Source: Cyclobacteriaceae bacterium (lineage in GTDB: Bacteria > Bacteroidota > Bacteroidia > Cytophagales > Cyclobacteriaceae). From it: a stretch of DNA of 6,230 nucleotides. Under the pieces are notes generated by a model. It saw nothing but the letters and a program-made list of their open reading frames with translations, did not search any database and was not told where the DNA came from. Below are positions 1 to 6,230 of the stretch, piece by piece (within the stretch, counting starts at the first letter, position 1; each line of letters opens with the position of its first letter). The DNA lies in the NCBI GenBank assembly GCA_030637245.1, contig DAOVVI010000103.1, positions 1 to 6,230 on the forward strand, given 5' to 3'. The position numbers and the translations under genes were made by a program.

Positions 1-212
1 ACTAAAGTTCCATTATCATCCACACTTTTGCAAAACTGTCGTACACCCACAATACTGACCGTTAGTTGAAATATTTCATTAATTCAAATTTTTATCAGAA
101 TTAATTGTCATTTTTATATACTTTTTTTTAATAAGAGGGACGAGCCGCCCAGAATTATGAAAATGTTTTTTTATGCTCAGATTATGAGCAATTAAATTTT
201 TCGGGATAATAA
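1..212. other. AT-rich leader upstream of the gene cluster
   Basis: No gene can be supported here. The stretch is strongly AT-biased, especially 60-135 and 151-212, with T-runs at 122-129 and 165-172. It should hold the promoter of the cluster, but I found no convincing Bacteroidota-type promoter (TTG near -33 with TAnnTTTG near -7 at about 20 bp spacing). A small GC-rich patch at 137-150 stands out from its surroundings but forms only a three-pair GGG/CCC match. The left 50-85 bases are open on the minus strand in one frame, but without an ATG and too short to call. The one ordered element is the inverted repeat at 174-190, listed separately. Confidence 0.6.
174..190. promoter_or_regulatory. 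Perfect 6-bp inverted repeat just upstream of the first gene
   Basis: TGCTCA (174-179) and TGAGCA (185-190) are exact inverted copies separated by GATTA. The 3' arm ends 22 bases before the ATG at 213. As DNA this could be a small operator; as RNA, a weak hairpin in the leader, since T-rich sequence on the left (165-172) and A/T-rich sequence on the right allow only partial extension of the stem. It is followed by TTTTTC but has only three G-C pairs, so it is a poor terminator. A 6-bp palindrome can arise by chance in a region this size; position, not strength, is the argument for it. Confidence 0.25.
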
Positions 213-995
213 ATGGAACACCATCAAAAGAACATCAATGAGCTATTCAGAATTTTTCCGGCCTGCGGAGTAATAATTATATTTTGGCTTATTTTATCCT
301 CAACTGTTAGTGCGCAACAATTAGAAGACCGGCAAGATGGAATAATTGAAAAAGCCTTTGTCAAAGCTGTTTCAATTTATAATTCGGAAATTGGCAGAAA
401 TTCCATGGTTTACACCGGAAGCGGTTATTATGATCCTTATAATGGTATAAAAGGGCATCAATATTTCATAGATGATTATTGGGAGCAAGGTTCATTAAAT
501 TATGACAGTCATGCTTTTGACAGTATTTTTCTTAAGTATGACATTTACAGGGATCTTTTAATAATTGAGAATTTCAATTCGAACGGATATCTTTCACCTA
601 TTCAACTCTACAGCCCGAAAGTAAGCTCATTTGACCTTATGGGCTATTATTTTATCAGACTCGAAAAAGATACAATATCAAACATGAGGACAGGTTTTTA
701 TAATCAAATGTATAAAAGCCAGGACATGGAAGTACTGGTAAAAAGAAGAAAAGAAATCGTAAATTCTAATGAGATAAATTCCATCAGGGAAGAATTCACT
801 ATAAAGGACAGATATTATATAAAGAAAAATGGGATGTATTATCGGGTGAAAAAAAGGAGGTCCGTATTGAAGGTGCTGGAAGATCAAAAAAAGGAAATAA
901 AAAGATTCATCAGAAAAAATAATTTTCGATTTAAGTTTAGGCCGGACAATCAATTGGTTGAAGTTGTGAAATATTATGATTCACTTTTTAAATGA
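213..995 (+). CDS. Exported hypothetical protein, 260 aa, first gene of the cluster
   Basis: Function unknown; no catalytic motif is visible. Residues 1-14 form a long polar N-region, 15-30 are hydrophobic, and TVSA-Q at 31-35 offers a signal peptidase I site after residue 34, so the protein is probably periplasmic or outer-membrane associated. The mature part is rich in Tyr/Phe and Asp (GHQYFIDDYW at 81-90, LKYDIYRDLLII at 107-118), with alternating patterns suggesting beta structure. The last third is highly basic: about 18 of 44 residues from 200 to 243 are Lys/Arg, including YYIKKNGMYYRVKKRRSVLK and IKRFIRKNN, probably helical, and it ends in VVKYYDSLFK. I associate this C-terminal pattern with uncharacterised Bacteroidota proteins encoded beside STN-type TonB receptors; that is recollection, not a search. 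The next in-frame Met is residue 65, beyond the signal peptide, so the start at 213 is secure although no Shine-Dalgarno is present. The stop lies 7 bp before the receptor gene, implying co-transcription. Confidence 0.85.
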   Translation: MEHHQKNINELFRIFPACGVIIIFWLILSSTVSAQQLEDRQDGIIEKAFVKAVSIYNSEIGRNSMVYTGSGYYDPYNGIKGHQYFIDDYWEQGSLNYDSHAFDSIFLKYDIYRDLLIIENFNSNGYLSPIQLYSPKVSSFDLMGYYFIRLEKDTISNMRTGFYNQMYKSQDMEVLVKRRKEIVNSNEINSIREEFTIKDRYYIKKNGMYYRVKKRRSVLKVLEDQKKEIKRFIRKNNFRFKFRPDNQLVEVVKYYDSLFK

Positions 996-1002
996 TTTGT
1001 TT

Positions 1003-3777
1003 ATGAAAAAACTTCTACCACTTATTTTCATTGTCTTTAACCTGATTTCCACTAAATCAATAGGTCAAGACAGTGATTTCATAATTTCAGGGAAATATGA
1101 AAATACTCCTTTTAACATCTTCACGAAAGACATCGAAAGGCAAATACCCGTAGAATTTATGTACTACTCACAAATAGTTGATAGTTTTTTTGTTTCTGCT
1201 ATTTTCAATAATGAAACCATAAAAAGTGTTTTGACCAGGGTGTTTCAAGGAACTCAAATATACTTTTTTCTAAATGAAAACAAGCAGATTATCCTCACTC
1301 AGGGCTATGAAATTCGAGCGGATTTACCATTCAATTTTTTTGACAGGTCGGATGAAGATCAGAGTGTAACTGATGTTCAGGTCATTGACTTTTTGCAAAA
1401 AGAAGAAAAGAAGGTAAAACTTCAGAATACACTTGAAAATACGGTAACTGAAATAGGAAATAAATCTGGGATCATTGACGGAGAATACACCAATCTGGCG
1501 GGATACATCAGGGATTCCGATACAGGAGAGCCTCTAATTGGTACGTTGATTTATATAGAAAATCCTCGCATAGGCGTTGTTACAGACCAGTTTGGCTATT
1601 ATTCGCTTACTATTCCCAAAGGTAAACACGAGTTGCTGCTCAAATATATTGGTTACAAAGACACGAAAAGACAAATCATCCTTTACAGTGAGGGCAAATT
1701 GGATATTGATATGATTGAAGATGTAATTCCTTTGAAAGAGGTAATTATTGAATCTGAGAAGGACATTAATATCGCCGGTATGCAAATGGGTTTCGATAAG
1801 CTTGACGCCCAATCCATGAAAAAAGTTCCTCCCGTACTTGGGGAAGTTGATATTCTAAGGGTAGCTCTTACCCTGCCAGGTGTACAATCAGTAGGCGAAG
1901 GAGCAAATGGAATTAATGTTAGAGGTGGCACAGCAGATCAAAATCTTATGCTTATCAATGATGCACCTATCTATAATCCTACCCATTTATTCGGATTTTT
2001 CAGCTCATTTAATCCAGATGTTATAAAAAGCGCTGAACTTCATAAGGGAGGTATTCCCGCTCAATATGGCGGAAGAATTTCGTCTGTCTTTGAGGTTCAG
2101 ACCAAGGAAGGTAATAATAAGAAATTTGTTGGAAGCGGAGGTATAAGTCCCGTTACCGCACGACTTGCCTTCGAAGGGCCAATAATTAAAGACAAAGCTT
2201 CCTATATCATTGGAGCCAGAAGCACCTATTCCGATTGGATTTTGAAGCAATTACCAAACCCATCTCTTAAAAACAGCAGCGCTTCATTTTACGATCTCTA
2301 TGGTAAAATTTCATATGATATAAATGAAAATAATACCATCTATGCTGCAGGGTATTTTAGTGATGACGAATTCAGCCTCAATTCTGACACCATCTATAGT
2401 TACTCTAATGAAAATGCATCGCTGCAATGGAAACATATTTTTAACAATAAGCTTTATGGTGTTTTTTCAGGAGTTTATAGCGGCTACACTTATGATATTT
2501 CGAGCAAAAAAAATGAAGTAAATGCCTTCGATATGGAATATTCCATACAAAATATAATTGGAAAAATTGACTTTAGCTATTTCCCAAATTCCAATCATAA
2601 AATAGATTTTGGCATTAGTTCCACATTATACAAATTAGAGCCGGGCACGCTAAATCCGGCAGGGAGTCAGTCATTGATCACTCCTGTAGTATTAGAAAAT
2701 GAACAAGGAGTTGAGAGTGCCATATACCTGGGTGATAAATATGATATAAGTCAAAGACTTTCTCTCTATTTTGGTTTAAGGTATTCTCTGTATAATTATC
2801 TTGGCCCAAAGACGGTTAATGAATATATAGCTGATGGCCCGATTGAGGAAGGAGCAAAAATTGGTGAGACTACTTATGGAGATGGTGAAAATATTCAAAC
2901 TTACCATGGACCGGAATTGCGATTTTCTGCCAGGTATTCTCTGACTGACGAAAGTTCTTTAAAATTGAGCTATAACAGAATGCGGCAGTATATTCACATG
3001 CTATCGAACACTACGTCCATTTCACCTACAGATATCTGGAAGTTGAGTGACACGAATGTTCGACCCCAGGTTGGAGATCAGGTATCTTTGGGTTTATATA
3101 AAAATTTTAAAAACAATACGATAGAAGGATCCATAGAAGGATATTACAAGACCATTGAAGATTTATTGGATTTTAAAAGCGGGGCACAATTGGTTTTGAA
3201 TGAACATGTAGAAACTGACATTATCAGCGGGTTTGGCAAATCCTATGGAGTTGAATTCTTATTGAAAAAGAAAACAGGAAAATTAAATGGATGGTTAAGT
3301 TATACGTATTCAAGGGCATTGATTAAAGTAGATGGACAGTATAGCGGCGAAACCGTTAATGGAGGAGAGTTTTTCCCGGCAAGTTATGACAAGCCGCATG
3401 ACTTCACCGTACTTTCCAACTGGAAATTTTCAAGAAGATTTAGTATCTCTGGGAATTTAACCTACAGTACCGGCAGGCCTATCACTTATCCTGTTGCAAA
3501 ATATTATTATGGTGGAATAGAACGTTTGCACTATTCTGATAGAAATCAATTCAGAATACCAAATTATTTCAGATTCGACTTATCGATAAATCTTGAGGGG
3601 AATCATAAAATTAAAAAGTTAAATCACAGCTCATGGACTTTTGCCATATATAACGTTACCTCAAGAGACAATGCTTATTCCATTTATTTTGTCTCACAAA
3701 ATGGAGACGTCAAAGGATACAAGCTTTCGATTTTTGCTGAAGCCATTCCAACCATCACATATAATTTTAGATTTTAA
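1003..3777 (+). CDS. TonB-dependent outer-membrane receptor with STN and carboxypeptidase-like regulatory domains
   Basis: Outer-membrane beta-barrel energised by TonB-ExbBD that imports, or possibly helps display, an unidentified substrate. An in-frame ATG lies at 976, but starting at 1003 gives a textbook signal peptide (MKKLLPLIFIVFNLISTKSIGQ) and removes the overlap with the preceding gene, so I prefer 1003 (924 aa). Domains in that numbering: signal peptide 1-21; STN-like domain about 26-102; charged linker about 103-163; carboxypeptidase-D regulatory-like domain 165-250 (AGYIRDSDTGEPLIG, then VVTDQFGYYSLTIPKG); TonB-box-like segment IPLKEVIIES 242-251; plug about 272-385 with LTLPGVQSVGEG, NVRGGTADQN and PAQYGGRISSVFEV; then a barrel rich in alternating aromatic strands, ending in the aromatic ITYNFRF expected for Bam-mediated insertion. 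It appears full length and intact. It differs from SusC, having no SusD gene beside it; the next gene is a DUF4249 lipoprotein instead. An STN domain usually signals through FecR to an ECF sigma factor, but neither is encoded here. Family assignment is firm; substrate unknown. Confidence 0.95.
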   Translation: MKKLLPLIFIVFNLISTKSIGQDSDFIISGKYENTPFNIFTKDIERQIPVEFMYYSQIVDSFFVSAIFNNETIKSVLTRVFQGTQIYFFLNENKQIILTQGYEIRADLPFNFFDRSDEDQSVTDVQVIDFLQKEEKKVKLQNTLENTVTEIGNKSGIIDGEYTNLAGYIRDSDTGEPLIGTLIYIENPRIGVVTDQFGYYSLTIPKGKHELLLKYIGYKDTKRQIILYSEGKLDIDMIEDVIPLKEVIIESEKDINIAGMQMGFDKLDAQSMKKVPPVLGEVDILRVALTLPGVQSVGEGANGINVRGGTADQNLMLINDAPIYNPTHLFGFFSSFNPDVIKSAELHKGGIPAQYGGRISSVFEVQTKEGNNKKFVGSGGISPVTARLAFEGPIIKDKASYIIGARSTYSDWILKQLPNPSLKNSSASFYDLYGKISYDINENNTIYAAGYFSDDEFSLNSDTIYSYSNENASLQWKHIFNNKLYGVFSGVYSGYTYDISSKKNEVNAFDMEYSIQNIIGKIDFSYFPNSNHKIDFGISSTLYKLEPGTLNPAGSQSLITPVVLENEQGVESAIYLGDKYDISQRLSLYFGLRYSLYNYLGPKTVNEYIADGPIEEGAKIGETTYGDGENIQTYHGPELRFSARYSLTDESSLKLSYNRMRQYIHMLSNTTSISPTDIWKLSDTNVRPQVGDQVSLGLYKNFKNNTIEGSIEGYYKTIEDLLDFKSGAQLVLNEHVETDIISGFGKSYGVEFLLKKKTGKLNGWLSYTYSRALIKVDGQYSGETVNGGEFFPASYDKPHDFTVLSNWKFSRRFSISGNLTYSTGRPITYPVAKYYYGGIERLHYSDRNQFRIPNYFRFDLSINLEGNHKIKKLNHSSWTFAIYNVTSRDNAYSIYFVSQNGDVKGYKLSIFAEAIPTITYNFRF

Positions 3778-3779
3778 TG
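3775..3779 (+). other. TAATG stop/start overlap coupling receptor and lipoprotein genes
   Basis: The receptor's TAA stop (3775-3777) shares its final A with the ATG of the DUF4249 gene (3777-3779). No Shine-Dalgarno sequence precedes this ATG; the upstream bases are the AT-rich end of the receptor gene. A one-base overlap of this kind is typical of translational coupling by terminating ribosomes and would favour matched synthesis of the two products, which fits the idea that they act as a pair. Confidence 0.8.
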
Positions 3780-4925
3780 AAATTTTCAAAACATATATTA
3801 AATCTGTTCTATCTGGTTTTGCTATTCAGCAATTGCGTTAAGGAGTTTGATCCTCCTTCTCAGGGGTATGAAAATTTATTGGTAGTGGAAGCATTTTTAT
3901 CTGATGGAGATGAAGCTTTCCAGATGAAACTCTCCAGGTCAATACCAATTGACACATCGGCATTTATCCCTGAACCAGGTGCAAGTGTAAGTCTTTCTGA
4001 AGATTCCGGGGAAAAGTATATTTTAATCGAATCAAATGATCCCGGGATATATTTTTATCCTGGAAACCTCAATGCTCAAATAGGAAAATCATACCAAATC
4101 CATATCCAGACCAGAAATGGAAATCAATATGAATCTTCACATGTAACAATGCGAGAAACACCTGAAATCGACAGTGTAACCTTTAGGTTTGAGGAAAGAC
4201 CCAGCGCAGGATTAAAAGGTGTGCAAATATTTGTCACCACACATGATCCGGGAAATGATACCTGGTATTATCGCTGGGAGTGGGATGAGACGTGGATATT
4301 TTATACACCATATCTATCTGAACATATTTATGAGGACGGTCAAATTTTTATTAGAACTGATAATATAAATACTTGCTGGAAGAAGGCCAAATCAACATCA
4401 ATTGAATTCTCTACATCAAAAAACCTTAGTGAAGATATTATACATGATTATCCTCTAAGATATGTATCTACTGAAACAGATAGACTAAAATCTAAATACA
4501 GCATTAATGTCAGGCAATATGCGTTGAGTGAAGAATCCTATAATTACTGGAAAGAACTTCAGAAAGTCACTGAAAATCTTGGAACGCTTTTCGATCCGCA
4601 ACCTTCAATCGTAATGGGAAATATTTATAATGTAAACGACGACCAAGAAGTTGTCTTAGGATATTTCGATGCATCTACGGTAAAGAAACAAAGAATTTTT
4701 ATAAGGAGGAGCGATATACCTCATGTCGGTATTCCAAATTATTATTCCTTTTGCACCGACTCTTTAGTAAGGTTTAATAGAATCCAGGAAATGCTGGATA
4801 ACGGATATTTTCTGGCAAGTGAAATACTTAATGATTTTGGCGGTTTAGAATATCAATTTTCTACCAGGTTTTGTATCGATTGCACTTTAGTCGGCACAAA
4901 TGTTAGACCTGATTTCTGGGAATAA
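3777..4925 (+). CDS. DUF4249 domain-containing lipoprotein, 382 aa
   Basis: Probable outer-membrane-anchored lipoprotein, the usual neighbour of this class of TonB receptor; its molecular role is not established. The N-terminus (MKFSKHILNLFYLVLLFSNC) is a short lipoprotein signal with Cys20 as acylation site. Asn at -1 and Phe at -3 make the lipobox unorthodox, so a lipid anchor is likely rather than proven. CVKEFDPP after the Cys is typical of the family. Other family landmarks: LLVVEAFLSDG (35-44), an aromatic block with WYYRWEWDETWIFYTPY (163-179, nine aromatic residues of 17), CWKKAKST (200-207), YALSEESYNYWKELQKV (248-264), GYFDAS (295-300), and the C-terminal CIDC (366-369) followed by GTNVRPDFW, close to the usual family ending. 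Length is normal and there is no sign of damage. Start is fixed by the TAATG overlap with the receptor. By analogy with SusC/SusD it may act as a surface substrate-binding or lid partner, but it is not a SusD homologue by visible motifs. Confidence 0.92.
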   Translation: MKFSKHILNLFYLVLLFSNCVKEFDPPSQGYENLLVVEAFLSDGDEAFQMKLSRSIPIDTSAFIPEPGASVSLSEDSGEKYILIESNDPGIYFYPGNLNAQIGKSYQIHIQTRNGNQYESSHVTMRETPEIDSVTFRFEERPSAGLKGVQIFVTTHDPGNDTWYYRWEWDETWIFYTPYLSEHIYEDGQIFIRTDNINTCWKKAKSTSIEFSTSKNLSEDIIHDYPLRYVSTETDRLKSKYSINVRQYALSEESYNYWKELQKVTENLGTLFDPQPSIVMGNIYNVNDDQEVVLGYFDASTVKKQRIFIRRSDIPHVGIPNYYSFCTDSLVRFNRIQEMLDNGYFLASEILNDFGGLEYQFSTRFCIDCTLVGTNVRPDFWE

Positions 4926-4947
4926 AATGCATTCAAAATCCATGAAA

Positions 4948-4981
4948 CCGGCGTGCCCGCCTGCCGGTGAGGCAGGGCTGG
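4948..4981. repeat. GC-rich palindromic intergenic element
   Basis: This 34-base block has 28 G or C (82%) inside an otherwise AT-rich spacer. CCTGCC (4960-4965) and GGCAGG (4971-4976) form a perfect 6-bp stem with loop GGTGA. A competing inverted pair is CCGGC (4948-4952) with GCCGG (4963-4967), and GCCC (4955-4958) can pair with GGGC (4975-4978) if GCC is bulged, so alternative folds exist. No T-run follows, so it is not a classical intrinsic terminator, though the hairpin could stabilise the 3' end of the upstream mRNA or reduce read-through. Its composition resembles CCTGCC/GGCAGG palindromes I recall as dispersed in some Bacteroidota genomes; only one copy is in this window, so the repeat status is inferred. 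Confidence 0.55.
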
Positions 4982-5018
4982 AGCAAAATAATAACAGATA
5001 AGAGGAAGATTAAGTACT

Positions 5019-5057
5019 ATGGCAAATAAGCAGGTTTTTCAAAATAAAAACACATGA
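5019..5057 (+). other. Possible 12-codon leader ORF overlapping the MG2 gene start
   Basis: An ATG at 5019 opens a 12-residue frame (MANKQVFQNKNT) whose TGA (5055-5057) overlaps the ATG of the MG2 gene in an ATGA arrangement. A purine-rich AGAGGAAG at 5001-5008 sits about 10 bases upstream of it, the only Shine-Dalgarno-like site in a sensible position in the window. It could deliver ribosomes to the MG2 start, which lacks such a site. The frame is short enough to be chance, and Bacteroidota often initiate without Shine-Dalgarno pairing, so this is a suggestion only. Confidence 0.2.
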
Positions 5058-6230
5058 AAGTAAAACACTTTTTCACGGTTCTGATGGTGGGATTAATGTT
5101 TAATTTTCTTGCAGCATTTGCCGGAGATCCAAAAGCTGAAAAGATTAAACAATTTGAAACCTATTTTCAGGAAAATTACCAGGAGCAAATTTATATCCAG
5201 GTCGATAAGGAGTATTATCTCGCCGGCGAGCAAATTAATTTGAAAGTTTTTTGTATTGAAGCATCGAAAGCGAAACCTTCCAAACTGAGCAAAGTGGCCT
5301 ATGTGGAAGTTTTGGATTCTGAAAATTCTCCAAAATTACAAGTAAAAATTTTATTGCAGGATGGCGCCGGTTATGGCGATATATTTATACCTACAAATCT
5401 GTTATCTGGTAATTACATCATAAGAGGATATACAAGATGGATGAAAAATTTTGGGCCTGATTCCTACTTTCACTCAATGACAACCATTATCAATCCCTTT
5501 CGCAAGCTTGGCTTAAAACCCAAACGTCAACCGGATGATATTACGCTGGACTTTTATCCTGAAAGCGGAAAACTCGTTGATGGAATTGAAAGCAAAGTTG
5601 TCTTTGAGGGCAAAGACTCCAATGGAGTTCCTGTTATTTTCTGTGGAAAAATATTAGACAATGAGCATACAGTTGTAACAGAATTCTGCTCCTCAAAAAA
5701 TGGATTGGGTAGTTTTAACTTTACCCCTGATATTAATAAAAAGTATCGGGCAGAAATCATGTGTGCTGATAGTGTTCTGACCAGCCATGAATTACCAAAA
5801 ATCCATGAAAGTGGAATTGCTTTAGTTGTAAAAGATAAAGGAAACAATTTTGAAATCGGCGTGTATGGCAAAGGGGAAATGAGCAATGAAGACTTTCTTT
5901 TTTATCTGATTCACAGCCATGGGAAAATTATAAATTCCAAAAGTATTACACTGAAAAATAATAGTTCCATATCCAGCATCGAAAGCGACATCTTGCCTGG
6001 CGGAGTTTCTACAATTACTTTGTTTTCTTCAACCGGCATTGTCTTGTGCAACAGATCTTTTTTTAAACCTCCGCGAGTACAGGACATCTTGAAAATTGAT
6101 TTTTCAAAACAATCTTCTGGCACCAGGGAAAAAGTTAGTATTGATATTTCGTCATTGATAAATGAATTGTCTCCTGAAGAAATGAATTTGTCTGTTTCAG
6201 TGGCGTCGCATCACGAGCAATTCGATCGCA
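5054..6230 (+). CDS. Secreted MG2 (macroglobulin-like) domain protein, 3' end outside window
   Basis: The first 392 residues of a protein that continues past the right edge. The start at 5054 is fixed by an in-frame TAA at 5045-5047 and by the signal peptide it creates: MKVKHFFTVLMVGLMFNFLA then AFA-G, with cleavage after residue 23. Residues 44-68 carry the MG2 signature of Bacteroidota envelope proteins (EQIYIQVDKEYYLAGEQINL), describing the beta-sandwich fold of alpha-2-macroglobulin family domains. LLSGNYIIRGYTRWMKNFG (116-134) and IINP (145-148) close that domain. A second sandwich starts near DFYPESGKLVDGIESKVVF (166-184), and LPGGVSTITLFSSTGIVLCN (314-333) is another family landmark. 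NLSVSVAS at 378-385 begins a further segment. No thioester or bait region is visible in the part present. Such proteins often exceed 700 residues and may end in a plug-like domain, which cannot be checked here. It lies 128 bp downstream of the DUF4249 gene on the same strand, probably the same functional cluster but perhaps separately controlled. Confidence 0.9.
   Translation, partial: MKVKHFFTVLMVGLMFNFLAAFAGDPKAEKIKQFETYFQENYQEQIYIQVDKEYYLAGEQINLKVFCIEASKAKPSKLSKVAYVEVLDSENSPKLQVKILLQDGAGYGDIFIPTNLLSGNYIIRGYTRWMKNFGPDSYFHSMTTIINPFRKLGLKPKRQPDDITLDFYPESGKLVDGIESKVVFEGKDSNGVPVIFCGKILDNEHTVVTEFCSSKNGLGSFNFTPDINKKYRAEIMCADSVLTSHELPKIHESGIALVVKDKGNNFEIGVYGKGEMSNEDFLFYLIHSHGKIINSKSITLKNNSSISSIESDILPGGVSTITLFSSTGIVLCNRSFFKPPRVQDILKIDFSKQSSGTREKVSIDISSLINELSPEEMNLSVSVASHHEQFDR

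Noticed and set aside
1..86. Minus-strand open frame at the left edge (encoding SIVGVRQFCKSVDDNGTL) that could be the start of a divergent gene
   Set aside because: Fewer than 30 codons, no in-frame ATG (only a possible GTG at 50), and an in-frame stop a short way upstream; I recognise no family.
119..126. TACTTTTT as a Bacteroidota -7 promoter element
   Set aside because: Lacks the final G and has no TTG at suitable spacing; the nearest TTG (105-107) is only 11 bp away, and the region is so T-rich that chance matches are expected.
851..860. Strong Shine-Dalgarno-like AAAAAGGAGG inside the first gene
   Set aside because: Encodes the Lys/Arg-rich stretch of the protein and has no reasonable start and frame downstream.
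678..953. Minus-strand open frame of 91 codons inside the first gene
   Set aside because: Lies opposite a well-supported exported protein; its hydrophobic, Phe/Tyr/Ile-rich translation is what antisense of an AT-rich gene gives.
1534..2250. Three minus-strand open frames within the receptor gene
   Set aside because: They are shadows of the conserved carboxypeptidase-like and plug coding region, with no family resemblance.
2324..2521. Plus-strand 65-codon frame in the receptor barrel region
   Set aside because: Overlaps the receptor in another frame; the receptor frame is intact and conserved in type here.
3641..3841. Plus-strand 66-codon frame spanning the receptor/lipoprotein junction
   Set aside because: Out of frame with both real genes, which are better supported by domain motifs and signal sequence.
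3840..3858. Inverted repeat AAGGAG/CTCCTT with a 7-base loop
   Set aside because: It falls in codons for the conserved KEFDPPS stretch after the lipoprotein Cys, so protein sequence explains it; no regulatory context.
4702..4767. Shine-Dalgarno-like AAGGAGG followed by an ATG at 4723 inside the DUF4249 gene
   Set aside because: The frame closes after 14 codons and the purines encode an Arg-Arg pair; coincidence.
5554..6123. Two minus-strand open frames opposite the MG2 gene
   Set aside because: The plus-strand MG2 frame is open throughout with recognisable motifs; the antisense translations resemble nothing known to me.

Overview
The window looks like chromosomal DNA from a member of the Bacteroidota, probably a Cytophagales- or Sphingobacteriales-like lineage; the genus cannot be told from this sequence. 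Four things point there: AT-rich coding sequence, little use of Shine-Dalgarno sites, a TonB-dependent receptor with the Bacteroidota-type STN plus carboxypeptidase-like N-terminal extension, and a DUF4249 lipoprotein next to an MG2-domain protein. All genes are on the + strand.

Layout: 1-212 is an AT-rich leader with one short perfect inverted repeat and no convincing gene. 213-995 encodes a 260-residue exported protein of no known function. 1003-3777 encodes a complete 924-residue outer-membrane TonB-dependent receptor (signal peptide, STN, carboxypeptidase-like domain, plug, barrel). Its last base is shared with the start codon of 3777-4925, a 382-residue DUF4249 lipoprotein. A 128-bp spacer (4926-5053) follows, with a compact GC-rich palindromic element and a possible 12-codon leader ORF. 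From 5054 a secreted MG2 (macroglobulin-like) protein begins and runs off the right edge.

How the genes may work together: the first three are packed tightly enough (7-bp gap, then a 1-bp overlap) to be one transcription unit. The fourth is on the same strand and belongs to a family I know to recur beside such receptor/DUF4249 pairs. All four products carry export signals, so this is a cell-envelope module: a TonB-energised outer-membrane channel, a lipoprotein probably partnered with it, a large macroglobulin-like secreted protein, and a small exported companion. The transported substrate cannot be read from the sequence. The receptor is not a standard SusC: no SusD, glycoside hydrolase, sigma factor or FecR gene is visible here. 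The module is recognisable as recurrent but functionally uncharacterised, and it is the most interesting thing in the window.
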